From Mesostigma viride (lineage: Eukaryota > Streptophyta > Mesostigmatophyceae > Mesostigmatales > Mesostigmataceae): DNA of 29,158 bases. Where the stretch lies: positions 1 through 29,158 of the forward strand of contig RPFO01001423.1 in the NCBI GenBank assembly GCA_009746045.1. Direction: 5' to 3'. This document shows, piece after piece, positions 1 through 7,141 of this stretch (its first letter is position 1; each line of letters begins with the position of its first letter). Position numbers and translations under genes: made by a program. The notes below the pieces were generated by a model. That model worked only from the letters and a program-made list of their open reading frames with translations, searched no databases and was not told the DNA's origin.

Positions 1-830
1 ACACATGCCGAGGAAAGGACCCCGGACGTGTTCCAGAACGCCCTCTGACCCCGTCTCTGTTTCGATCGGACCCCTCCGTGCCGTAATCTTCCTGTACGAC
101 GAGTACTTCACCGACCAGGCCAGTTCGACAAGCGAGGGATGTTGCATCAAGGTCATCCACGTGCTGCCCGGTGACGCCGGGCCCTCTGCCTCTGGCGATC
201 GGCGGCCACGAGGACCAGGAAGGGAGTCGTCCTCCGCCCGGGACGAACTATCTCATAAAGTCCCATTCGTTCTGCGAAATCATGGATCGAGCTCATCAAG
301 TGGTGGAAGTCCCCACTTTCACGGCCAAGGGAAGGCCGGTGAGGGCGAAGGTGTGTTGGGGACGAGATGGTGAAGCGCAAAGCCCGCCGACCCGAAGTAC
401 GAAAAGATGTTTCCCGAGGAAATGGGTGACGGAGATTTACCGAGACGGGACGGCCGCGCGAATCCGTCCGCGCTCGACACGACGATCCTCAGCGTCGGAG
501 ATTTCCAACGCCTCGAAACGGCCTTGAAACGTTCCGTGGGAGACGTGGGATCGACCCCCGTTTCGGTGGCAACGCGCTCAGGATTGTTCATGCGAATTGC
601 AACGTGGCGGTCAAAACCGGCTCTGCACGTGTGGAACTCCTGTTTCGAGACAGATACGGTCCATGAAGAGGCAGCGGGGTGATAGGGGTTGGACACGGAA
701 GAATTCGTTGCTTACGTTCGTGGACACGTGGTTCAAACCTGTCGGACAGGCCGGGCTCTCGGCGAGGGAGCAGATGCGGTCTCTGGTGGAGAAGATATCG
801 TCTATCGTTCCACTGCCGTCTCACAAGTAG
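1..830 (+). CDS. Unknown protein, frame-broken, 5' end outside window
   Basis: Not recognised. Coding-like text runs through the whole stretch but changes frame near 122, 170, 376 and 674-690, ending at a TAG at 828-830. Most changes are repaired by one extra base in a short run (gcc to gccc, cgg to cggg, caaa to caaaa); the last needs two. The readable pieces include a hydrophobic stretch followed by acidic and aromatic residues (VIFLYDEYFTDQ), a middle part with NYLIKSHSFCEIMDRAH, and a C-terminal part with TWFKPVGQAGLSAREQM. No domain could be assigned. It faces the minus-strand membrane genes across the repeat array, so both neighbours end towards the array. It could be a decayed gene, but the pattern matches base-calling loss seen elsewhere in the window. 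Confidence 0.45.
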
Positions 831-835
831 AGTCG

Positions 836-947
836 GTACGGAATTTCTGACCTCTTGTCTACTCGGTAGTACCTTCCACTGCCACTTGTCCTACGTGGTA
901 CGGAATTCCATAATCCGTTCGTACGGGTGAGGTCCCGCACTAGTATT
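836..947 (+). repeat. 112-bp repeat unit 1 (forward)
   Basis: Boxes GTACGGAATT at 836-845 and 898-907, GTACGGG at 921-927, terminal ACTAGTATT at 939-947. GACCTC near the start and GAGGTC near the end are reverse complements and could pair. The unit is followed by a T run and a purine-rich tract; the extended copy reaches about 1005. Confidence 0.9.
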
Positions 948-1032
948 TTTTTTTAGGCCGATTAAGTTATTTTTTTGGGAAAGGGAAAGAGGGAGAGAGA
1001 GAGACGGGTCGACCGCCTCGGAGCAGACGCAT

Positions 1033-1144
1033 GTACGGAATTCTCGACCTCTTGTCTACTCGGTAGTACCTTCCACAGTAAATGGTCGTACATGGTACGG
1101 AATTCAAGAATCCGTTCGTACGGGTGAGGTCCCGCACTAGTATT
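1033..1144 (+). repeat. 112-bp repeat unit 2 (forward)
   Basis: Near copy of unit 1, differing mainly just upstream of the second box. Boxes GTACGGAATT lie at 1033-1042 and 1095-1104, with ACTAGTATT at 1136-1144. The same T run and GGGAAAGGGAAAGAG purine tract follow to about 1201, so units 1 and 2 with their tails form a direct repeat of about 169 bp with a 197-bp period. Confidence 0.9.
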
Positions 1145-1268
1145 TTTTTTTAGGTTGATTAAGTTATTTTTTTGGGAAAGGGAAAGAGAGAAAGAGAGAC
1201 AGACCATCGAGTACACGCTGGCTGTCAAAATCCCGGCCAAGAAATTCTTTTTGTTTCTGACTTTTAAG

Positions 1269-1380
1269 AATACTAGTGCAGGACCTCACCCGTACGAACG
1301 GATACAGTGTTTCCGTACAGCAAATGAATCTAATAACTGGATGTAAGAAGCAAGCATAACGAGGTCGACAAATTCCGTAC
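1269..1380 (-). repeat. 112-bp repeat unit 3 (reverse)
   Basis: Reverse-strand copy with AATTCCGTAC at 1371-1380, TTCCGTAC at 1311-1318 and AATACTAGT at 1269-1277. The conserved end (CCTCACCCGTACGAACGGAT) matches units 1 and 2; the middle is unrelated in sequence but identical in length. It is flanked on the left by a pyrimidine-rich stretch (TTCTTTTTGTTTC) that recurs before unit 4. Confidence 0.88.
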
Positions 1381-1532
1381 CTTCGGCTGCTGAGTGTGTC
1401 GCGGACCCGTACCCATGAAGACGAAGAAGTGCAAGGACTTTGATGTGCGACCTTCGGGCCCCACATCAACCCCCGGCACATCTTCGGCGTCTTGTACGAG
1501 CCAGAAAATTCTTTTTGTTTTGGTGTTTTCAG

Positions 1533-1644
1533 AATACTAGTGCGGGACCTCACCCGTACGTACGGCTTCGAGGATTCCGTACCGCCAAACCCAATACAGA
1601 TACGACGCTACTACTGGTACTACAGAGGTCTCCGATTTCCGTAC
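1533..1644 (-). repeat. 112-bp repeat unit 4 (reverse)
   Basis: Reverse-strand copy with TTCCGTAC at 1637-1644, ATTCCGTAC at 1574-1582 and AATACTAGT at 1533-1541. It is the most diverged copy, and it keeps the exact 112-bp length and 62-bp box spacing. The pyrimidine-rich flank at 1504-1531 resembles that of unit 3. Confidence 0.86.
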
Positions 1645-1678
1645 GTGGTGGTGTGTACGGACTGCCGTGACCCGTACC

Positions 1679-2089
1679 TCATCCTATGATGGCGACGATG
1701 AGCATCGTGCTCGCCGCGATGATCCTCATCGCCTTCGTCGCCTCCCGCTGGACCAACACCTCGTCGCTGCCCGGCTTTGTGATGGAGTTGGGCCTGCCGT
1801 ATATCAGGGTGTGGACGACGTCCAAGAATCTGTAGCTCTTGGGCTTGATGATGGAGAGGATGGCGACCGCCACGAGGACGATGGCCAACTTCGCGAAAAG
1901 AACGGGCTTGTACACCTTTTTCAGCAACGCCACGATCCTGGACCCCCACCCTCGGTCACCTGCAATAAACCCGGCTTGTGCCGCGGCGTTGACTGGGTCC
2001 GAGGCTTGTTGCCGCAGTGGGTTGGCACCATCCGCCATTTGTCCCACATCCGTAAAGGGTATTTCGTAAGGAATCACTCTGTTGGCCAT
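1679..2089 (-). CDS. Small membrane protein
   Basis: Not recognised by family. The 136-residue protein has a polar N-terminal third with an Asn/Ala/Gly-rich stretch, a hydrophobic helix at about residues 66-82 (LAIVLVAVAILSII), and a second at the very C-terminus (about 121-136). This suggests a two-pass viral membrane or virion-envelope protein. It is the last of three minus-strand membrane-protein genes reading towards the repeat array. The stop of the upstream gene is 24 bases away. A TATATATA box lies 7 bases before the ATG, a layout shared with other probable late genes in the window. Confidence 0.8.
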   Translation of the reverse strand: MANRVIPYEIPFTDVGQMADGANPLRQQASDPVNAAAQAGFIAGDRGWGSRIVALLKKVYKPVLFAKLAIVLVAVAILSIIKPKSYRFLDVVHTLIYGRPNSITKPGSDEVLVQREATKAMRIIAASTMLIVAIIG

Positions 2090-2095
2090 CCCGGC

Positions 2096-2103
2096 TATAT
2101 ATA
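2096..2103 (-). promoter_or_regulatory. TATA-like box very close to ATG
   Basis: TATATATA, ending 6-7 bases before the minus-strand ATG at 2089. The distance is too short for a classical TATA box with a long leader, but the same arrangement recurs before other membrane and structural genes here. Confidence 0.5.
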
Positions 2104-2113
2104 CTCGCGTAGA

Positions 2114-2368
2114 TTAGAATACGGACATCAGGATCACGTTGGCCACGGCCGTCCACTGCATCGCGGGCGTCACCACCATATCCTTCTTATCCTCCGCGGG
2201 CCTCCCGAACCCCGCGAAGAAGAACGCGTCCTTCACGGACGGTTGCGACCCCTCGTTCGCCCGGCGACTCAGCATGTAGATGATCCCCACGCTCAGGCCG
2301 AAGATCGCCACCTTGACAAAGTTCATGAACCGGAACAGGTCGTTGCGGAAGTTGCCAAAGTAGGTCAT
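2114..2368 (-). CDS. Small membrane protein
   Basis: An 84-residue protein of unknown family. It starts MTYFGNFRNDLFRFMNF, followed by a hydrophobic helix at about residues 16-32 (VAIFGLSVGIIYML), a basic/polar loop containing RRANEGSQPSVKD and FGRPAEDKKD, and a weak second hydrophobic segment at the C-terminus. It is the middle member of a three-gene minus-strand set of membrane proteins. The short sequence ACTGTATGAATC before the ATG resembles the leader of the preceding gene (ACTGTATAC), suggesting that the pair shares a promoter type. A role in the virion membrane or host lysis is guesswork. Confidence 0.75.
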   Translation of the reverse strand: MTYFGNFRNDLFRFMNFVKVAIFGLSVGIIYMLSRRANEGSQPSVKDAFFFAGFGRPAEDKKDMVVTPAMQWTAVANVILMSVF

Positions 2369-2395
2369 GATTCATACAGTATGCGCGAGTCTTTT

Positions 2396-2749
2396 TTACA
2401 CCGTTATGGCCACCACCCACGCGGCGTACATCACGGCCGCGATAATGAGTACGTTGAGATACGCCATGAAGCTCTTCGAAAACAACACCCCGGTCTTCAT
2501 CCACGTGTCAAAAAACGCCAAACCAACAGCAAGAAAGGCGGGAATGCTGCTAAACTTCAGCTGCTTAATACGATACTCGCGGTCAACGGATTTGGCACGC
2601 GACTTTATCATAGAGGCGATCATGGGGAACGAGGCCACCATAATGCAAGTGGCCAGGTTGGTACGGAAGGCAAACGTCAGGTCACTGAGAAAGTCATTTG
2701 GGGTAGCAAACTTCTGAAGGGACGCAATGGCGTCGGCGGCGTACGACAT
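2396..2749 (-). CDS. Membrane protein, possibly three-pass
   Basis: The frame is open upstream, but the ATG at 2749 (MSYAADAIASLQ) is preferred because the AT-rich leader with GTATAC lies just before it and the upstream part would run into the divergent lipase gene. The roughly 117-residue product has hydrophobic segments around ATCIMVASFPMIASMI, FSSIPAFLAVGLAFFDTW and a C-terminal segment VLIIAAVMYAAWVVAITV, separated by basic loops. No family was recognised. It is the first gene of the leftward membrane-protein set and is divergent from the lipase. Confidence 0.78.
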   Translation of the reverse strand: MSYAADAIASLQKFATPNDFLSDLTFAFRTNLATCIMVASFPMIASMIKSRAKSVDREYRIKQLKFSSIPAFLAVGLAFFDTWMKTGVLFSKSFMAYLNVLIIAAVMYAAWVVAITV

Positions 2750-2804
2750 GATAGTAGTATACAGTTTATCCCGCGAAAAAAAAAATCGGACCGATGGAAG
2801 GGGA
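2750..2804. promoter_or_regulatory. Divergent intergenic promoter region
   Basis: This 55-bp gap between the divergent starts at 2749 (minus) and 2805 (plus) holds GTATAC, TTTATC and a run of ten A residues, with no other gene. It should contain the start sites for both directions. Confidence 0.45.
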
Positions 2805-3520
2805 ATGGACTCGGCTCTCCTGAAACTCATGCGCGACTACGCCTTCATGTCCATGGCCGTCTACATCCCGGGCGTGCGCCCCGAATCCTGGCACATGCTC
2901 GACTGGGAACACGGGGGCCGGGGCGCGCTCGTCACCATCCCCAGCAAAAAGAAACAAGTGGTCGTCATCCGAGGGTCCGACCCCACCTCCTTCGACAACT
3001 ACCGCCGCAACTTCGACTGGTCGCTCGAGTACCACCCGCGAGCCGCGTGCAGGCTCCACGCAGGGTACGCCGCGGCCGCCGACCGCATGCTCGAAATCGT
3101 CCGCCCGCAGCTCCTGGACGGGTACGACCTTCACTTGACCGGCCACTCGATGGGCGGGGCGGTCGCCGTCTGCGCCGCCGCACTCATGAAGGGACAGGAC
3201 GAGCGAGTCACCGTCGTGACCTTCGGACAGCCCCGCGTCACGGACCCCGCCGGAGCGAGCCGCGAGAGGAGTTCGATTACTGGAGGGTCGAGGACGAGGA
3301 CGACCCCGTCCCGCACTTCCCGAACCCGCTGACCTTCGCCCACTTCGGCAACGCGCTCGTGTTCCCCCGGGACCGCGCGCGATGGCTGGGCCTGTCGGCC
3401 CACCTGGTGTACGACAACCGACCCGCCCCAGCAGGGTACCTGGGCCGTCTGAACGCCGCCGTGGACGGAACGGCGCCCTTTCGTGTCGAGTGGGAGTCGG
3501 AGCGCGCCCAGGGGGAGTAA
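2805..3520 (+). CDS. Class 3 (alpha/beta-hydrolase) lipase, frame-broken
   Basis: Triacylglycerol lipase-like (lipase class 3) alpha/beta-hydrolase, about 238 residues if read through. The first frame gives VVVIRGSD (about residues 53-59, oxyanion region) and the nucleophile elbow GHSMGG (113-118, catalytic Ser115), then the family motif TFGQPRV. The reading then leaves frame at the CCCC run at 3245-3248 and resumes one frame back with DEDDPVPHFP (the catalytic Asp region) and AHLVYDN (the likely catalytic His region). All three catalytic positions are therefore present, but only across the frame change. One missing C explains it. The ATG at 2805 is chosen over an earlier in-frame one that lies inside the divergent gene. 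Viral lipases may act on host membranes during entry or exit; that role is inferred. A genuine knockout is the alternative. Confidence 0.85.
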
Positions 3521-3530
3521 TTTTTCGCCG

Positions 3531-3537
3531 GTATAAG
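3531..3537 (+). promoter_or_regulatory. TATA-like box
   Basis: GTATAAG, 22 bases before the ATG at 3559 and 10 bases after the lipase stop, in an otherwise GC-rich context. Confidence 0.55.
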
Positions 3538-3558
3538 TAGTGTGTACAGATCCCGCCC

Positions 3559-3894
3559 ATGTCGTCCGGCAAGAAGGGAGGATACGATTGGTTCGAGGAC
3601 CTGGTCAACTCCCAACACGGCAGCAAGAACGTGAAGACGTCCAAATCGCTCGCCCCATCGACCGTCGTTCGTCACGTGGGCAGCTCGGACGATGAGGAAG
3701 AGGAGTACGAAGATACGGGGTTCGAGGAGGAGAAGAAAGCCCCCGTGGGGCCAGCGCCTTCCAAGGAGAGAGAGGAGAAGAGGCAGGCGGACGACCGAGA
3801 CGATAGCGTGAAGAGGTACGTCCGCACCACGTACCGCACGGATCCCTCCTCGGTGCGTCACCCGGGGCTAAAAGATGTTCTCGTGCGTAAGTAG
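3559..3894 (+). CDS. Charged, low-complexity protein of unknown function
   Basis: A 111-residue, strongly charged protein. It starts MSSGKKGGYDWFEDLVNSQ, then has an acidic patch (SSDDEEEEYEDTGFEEE) and mixed Lys/Glu/Arg stretches, ending in a basic tail. There is no signal peptide or membrane segment, and much of it is probably disordered. A TATA-like box sits 22 bases before its ATG. Its last 20 bases overlap the start region of the next gene if that gene uses the ATG at 3875. Function is unknown; small acidic/basic proteins of this type are common in virions and as DNA- or protein-binding adaptors. Confidence 0.72.
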   Translation: MSSGKKGGYDWFEDLVNSQHGSKNVKTSKSLAPSTVVRHVGSSDDEEEEYEDTGFEEEKKAPVGPAPSKEREEKRQADDRDDSVKRYVRTTYRTDPSSVRHPGLKDVLVRK

Positions 3895-4726
3895 CCCGGC
3901 CATGAAGACGACGCGAGACCACAGCGGAGTGGCGGCGTTGCTCTCCTTCTTCCTGCCTCTGCTGACGCTGGTCACGAGGCTGTACAACTGGATCGTCCGC
4001 TCGAACCCCTTCCAATCGGTCCCCTGTGATGACGAACGCGTTACCGTACAGAGAGCCTACGTGTCCGACCGCAACGACTGGTTCCACGTGGGACGCGAAC
4101 TAGCCGGGTATTTAAACGACCACGGGGGCGTCATGACGGAGCTTCCCCCTCGCGACGTCCTTCGCGCGTGCGATTGCGAGCTGCTCGCCGACGACATAGC
4201 CGAGCACAAGGTCAGTCTCGCGGTGGAGTTTTCCGTGGGAAAGGCGCACTACGCGGTGACGTACTCTCTCGACGGCCCCGTGACCTTTCCCCCCCTGTGG
4301 CTTACGAGGGTGGGAGACGAAGACCCCCTTCCGCGACTTGCGTTCCAGCGAGGCGCGCTTTCTTCGGTGGTGTTATCCGCAATCCTCACGGACGACGAGG
4401 GGCGCGAGACGGACGTGACCACGGACGTGGTGGCGTGTCAAGGTCCCGACAAGGACTTCTACGAGTTCGCCGGGGTGCCCCAGTACGCCTGGTGCGTGAT
4501 CAGGTACCTCGAGATCAAGCATCAGAACCGTCAAGCCCTGCGTCTGATAGGGAAGAGGCCGACGTGTGGCGTGGTCCACCCTCGCCTGGCGGTCTCCGAG
4601 GACGGGGAGGACTGCCTCGAGTACGTGTCGGATAGCTCTCCCGAGCCCAAGAGGTCGCTGCGACTCATATTCGGGGACGGGGACGCGGTGGAGTACACGA
4701 ACGCGGACAAGAAAGTGATCGACTGA
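3875..4726 (+). CDS. Unknown protein with N-terminal membrane anchor
   Basis: A 283-residue protein of unrecognised family. One hydrophobic segment near residues 19-35 (VAALLSFFLPLLTLVTRL) is followed by a soluble, acidic domain of about 240 residues rich in Asp and Glu. Cys residues are scattered (VPCDDE, RACDCELL, TCGVV) without a clear metal motif. The first ATG at 3875 overlaps the preceding gene by 20 bases; the second in-frame ATG at 3902 avoids the overlap and may be the true start. It is likely a single-pass membrane protein with a large exposed domain, either virion-surface or host-membrane located, but this is inferred from topology only. Confidence 0.75.
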   Translation: MFSCVSSPAMKTTRDHSGVAALLSFFLPLLTLVTRLYNWIVRSNPFQSVPCDDERVTVQRAYVSDRNDWFHVGRELAGYLNDHGGVMTELPPRDVLRACDCELLADDIAEHKVSLAVEFSVGKAHYAVTYSLDGPVTFPPLWLTRVGDEDPLPRLAFQRGALSSVVLSAILTDDEGRETDVTTDVVACQGPDKDFYEFAGVPQYAWCVIRYLEIKHQNRQALRLIGKRPTCGVVHPRLAVSEDGEDCLEYVSDSSPEPKRSLRLIFGDGDAVEYTNADKKVID

Positions 4727-4742
4727 GGACCGAGACGTGCGC

Positions 4743-5512
4743 ATGGCGGACGACGAAGCCGGACCGGGGTTCTCCTTCGACGAGGTCAACGATGTCCAGG
4801 ACCGCCACGTGTCCTATACGATGCCCTACCGCGTGCTGCGTGCCGCGCCTCTCCTGTCCTTGCTCGACAAATCCGGGCACTCCACGTGGCCAGAAAAGAC
4901 GGACGTCTGTTGCTGGCACTGCTGCCACCCGTTCTCCAACGTTCCCGCCCCCTACCGGTCAAGTACAAGGAGGGCAAGGGCTTCCTCGTGAAGGGTGTGT
5001 TCTGCAGTTTCGCGTGTGCCAAGGCGTACAATCTAGAGTCTTCGTGTTCCCTGAAAGAGGTTCGTAACACGTGGTTGTTCCATATGACGTTCAAGTTATG
5101 GAAAGCGAATCCCAAGGTGTCTGGGGCGTCGTTCCCCGGTATACGGGCGGCGCCCCCGAGGACCTTTCTGAAGATGTTCGGAGGGGACATGACCATAGAA
5201 GAGTTTAGGAACCCGGACCCCGTGGAGCTGCACCGATTGCTAGACCCGCCGTTCTCGATGGAGGTGATTCAGCAAGTCCACTGCGTCTACGCCATCAACG
5301 AGAAGGACCGGTCCATGAAGAGGAGCGCCATCGTCCGCGAGCCGACGGTCCGCGAGGTAGACCCGAAGAGGAGGGAGTCCGACCCCCCCAAACTCGCTCT
5401 GAAGAGGAGCAGGGCCACGGCCGACCCGAAGAACAGTCTAGACAAGTTCTTAGGCATCAAACGCACCAAGTCGCGAGTTCCTACGGTTGCAATTGGAGAC
5501 GTGAAAAAATAA
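4743..5512 (+). CDS. Zinc-finger protein, VLTF2/FCS-MYM-like, frame-broken
   Basis: The first frame gives DVCCWHCCHPF at about residues 57-67, and the second frame continues with PVKYKEGKGF and VFCSFACAKAYN. Together these make a Cys-rich zinc-binding module (CxxC ... FCSxxCAKAY). It resembles the FCS/MYM-type fingers of algal giant viruses that are compared with poxvirus late transcription factor 2. The two halves sit in different frames, joined if one C is added to the CCCCC run at 4948-4952, giving about 256 residues. The rest has a helical middle part (FGGDMTIEEFRNPD) and a basic C-terminus. A role in late viral transcription is inferred from family resemblance. The start ATG at 4743 lies 16 bases after the preceding stop. 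Confidence 0.78.
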
Positions 5513-5543
5513 TATCTTTATTAATGAATATACACACATTCTA
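5513..5543 (+). promoter_or_regulatory. AT-rich intergenic spacer
   Basis: Only 31 bases separate the zinc-finger gene stop from the small basic gene. They are almost entirely A/T (TATCTTTATTAATGAATATA) and could serve as polyadenylation signal for the first gene and promoter for the second. Confidence 0.4.
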
Positions 5544-5702
5544 ATGGCACGCAAGAGAGTCGGACGAGCGAAAGGCGCGGCCGCCGTCAACAAGAACCCG
5601 TGGCTGCGTCACGTCTACCACGTGAAGGCCAGTCATAAGGGGATGAAGTACGGAGACGTCCTGCGTCTGGCCGCCAAGTCCTACAAAAGTAGACAGAACT
5701 AG
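5544..5702 (+). CDS. Small basic HMG/YABBY-like DNA-binding protein
   Basis: A complete 52-residue gene (ATG 5544-5546, TAG 5700-5702). The protein is very basic: an MARKRVGRAKG start, then NPWLRHVYHVKASHKGMKYGDVLRLAAKSYK split over residues 18-48. The pattern NPW-h-+HV-K-(basic)-GM-Y-DVL-AAK-YK is typical of short HMG/YABBY-like basic proteins found in many giant viruses and their relatives, where they are presumed to bind or condense DNA. Start and stop are clear, and the gene converges with the SET gene, whose stop is only 5 bases away. Family resemblance is from memory of the motif; DNA binding is inferred. Confidence 0.75.
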   Translation: MARKRVGRAKGAAAVNKNPWLRHVYHVKASHKGMKYGDVLRLAAKSYKSRQN

Positions 5703-5707
5703 AACCT

Positions 5708-6852
5708 CTAGAGAGCGTCATAGTCGATCCCAATCTTCCGGATCATGGCAAAGTCCACCTCCGTGAGGTGGTAGAACCGCAGCCGCGCCTGCGAGGAAGT
5801 CCGGGCGGTGCGAGAAGGCTGCACCCTCGTGGGCTGGACCGAGGGCCTGCCCACCCACCACTCAGGCCACGAGCCCGTGGTCGCCCGCGTGTTGTGGGCC
5901 TTGAGGAACTTGAGAAGCCCCTTGGCCTTCTGGATCATCTTCGCCTTGGTCTGCACCTGCTCGGCCACGCTGCGGCGTAACTTGGCGTCCATGTCGATGT
6001 GGTAGGACTCCCCGTAGTCCCACACGATCTCCTCGCCTGGGTAGATGTGCCGGATGGCACGCAGCCCGTCGCCAAGGAACACGCAGTTGGGCTCCTCCTT
6101 GCTGCCGTGGGGGTCGTTGGCCATGTGCGCGTAGAAGGCCGGGTACTTCATCCCTTGAGTCTCGATAGCAGGCGGTTGCCCCCCGTCCACCTGCACGCCG
6201 TTCAAATCGATGAGCATGTCGGCGTGATCGAGGCACTCCAACAATGTGTTGCGAACCCACGTGTAAAGGATTTCTGGTGACTCGATCGCCATGATGTCCA
6301 TCGCACTGTTGCAGCATTGCTGGAACTCCTCGTTGGAGAACGACATGCGCTCAAACGCCTCCCACTCAGCGTCGTCGCCCTGCGGCCCAATGGTGCGACC
6401 CACGTATGTCGCAAACGCCTGCCCCCTGGCGATGAACCGGTCCGCGTACAGCCCCGCCCCGCTGTACCCCATGCCGGCGAGCAGCTTGCTCTCTGCGACT
6501 CGCAGCCACGGAACCGTGGCGCCGTTGCGGAGGACCGCCTTCACGAGGACGTTGCCGTTGGCTTCTTCTTCGTGCACGACGCGAGAGGGGCGTCCATAGG
6601 CGTCTCGGCTTGGGACTCAGGGACACCGGGGGCGCCTCGTATGGAGCACAAGAAGTTGTACACCTGGATGGCGAGGAGCCGCTCTTCGAAGGAGCTTTCG
6701 TAGGACAGCGGCAGTGCGTTGGCGTGGTTCGCTCGCAGCTCGGCGACATTGACGTTGTCAGGCACGAAGAAGGCCGGCGGGCGTGGATAAACGGGAGGCG
6801 CTTTGCCGAAATACCGTGCGGGTTGTCGTTTGTATGCGGAAAATTCCGCCAT
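5708..6852 (-). CDS. SET-domain protein (putative protein lysine methyltransferase), frame-broken
   Basis: The SET core is clear in the downstream frame: GAGLYADRFIARG near the start of the domain, ANDPHGSKEEPNC (the N-H-S-like region), and IYPGEEIVWDYGESY (GEEI-DYG signature). These are the S-adenosylmethionine and catalytic motifs of SET lysine methyltransferases. A Lys/Arg-rich tail follows; no post-SET Cys cluster is seen. The N-terminal part (MAEFSAYKRQPARYF, start at 6852) lies in another frame and joins if one base is added to the GGGG run at 6587-6590 (C run on the coding strand), giving about 381 residues. Viral SET proteins methylate host or viral chromatin proteins; the substrate here is unknown. 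A TATATAAA-type box lies about 55 bases upstream. The frame at 5708-6577 alone would also encode an intact SET domain. Confidence 0.85.
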
Positions 6853-7141
6853 GGTTTCGTTGTGGAGGCGTCGTGAGAAGAGACCTCGGGGAGGGGAGGG
6901 CCTTCGTTTATATACTTTTTGGGAGACGAACCACGACCACGCAAAGTTCCGGCCGTTACGGCGCGTGCCGGGCACCCGCTCGACCCTAAGGACTCCGAAA
7001 AGTCGGTACGGCCGTGGGACGAACGGTCTCGCAACCACACGTTTTTTCGTCGGCGCTGAGGTGGAAGGTCCTTGGTTTGTCCACGGACACGGGCCGGATT
7101 CGGTTTTGATTCGTCACGTGTCGTAATGCCGTACGAAATTA
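6853..7141. other. Divergent intergenic region
   Basis: This 289-base gap between the divergent SET and 7142 genes holds the SET TATA box at 6907-6915 and several GTACGG/CCGTAC words (about 7012 and 7130). I see no convincing gene in it. Confidence 0.5.
6907..6915 (-). promoter_or_regulatory. TATA box of SET gene
   Basis: On the minus strand this reads GTATATAAA, about 55 bases upstream of the ATG at 6852. That is a more classical TATA-to-start distance than the very close boxes of the membrane-protein genes. Confidence 0.6.

Larger units (their letters stand above)
836..1644. repeat. Inverted array of four 112-bp repeat units
   Basis: Four units of exactly 112 bp lie at 836-947 and 1033-1144 (forward) and 1269-1380 and 1533-1644 (reverse). 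Each begins with GTACGGAA, has a second GTACGGAA exactly 62 bp later, a third GTACGG 23 bp after that, and ends in GCACTAGTATT. The ends are conserved and the middle is variable: the two forward units are close copies, while the two reverse units differ strongly between about unit positions 21 and 62. No gene of convincing quality lies here. The array sits between the 3' ends of two converging genes. Possible roles are replication origin, protein-binding array, recombination site or small-RNA locus; none can be chosen from sequence. Confidence 0.9.
831..1678. other. Gene-free region between converging genes
   Basis: Apart from the four 112-bp units, this region holds two copies of a T-run/purine tract (about 948-1005 and 1145-1201), two pyrimidine-rich tracts (about 1240-1262 and 1503-1530), and unique sequence at 1381-1502. 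Short open frames here mostly re-translate the repeat and I do not believe them. Confidence 0.7.

Noticed and set aside
836-1644. The repeat array as a CRISPR array
   Set aside because: Units are long, have internal conserved boxes and lie in both orientations; there are no regular short repeats with unique spacers, and no cas genes.
836-1644. The repeat array as an insertion sequence with terminal inverted repeats
   Set aside because: No transposase is encoded between the inverted units, and four rather than two copies are present.
1667-3520. A 617-codon plus-strand open frame
   Set aside because: Its first 500 codons are Arg/His-rich translation opposite three membrane-protein genes and out of frame with the lipase. 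Only its last part is real, as the end of the lipase.
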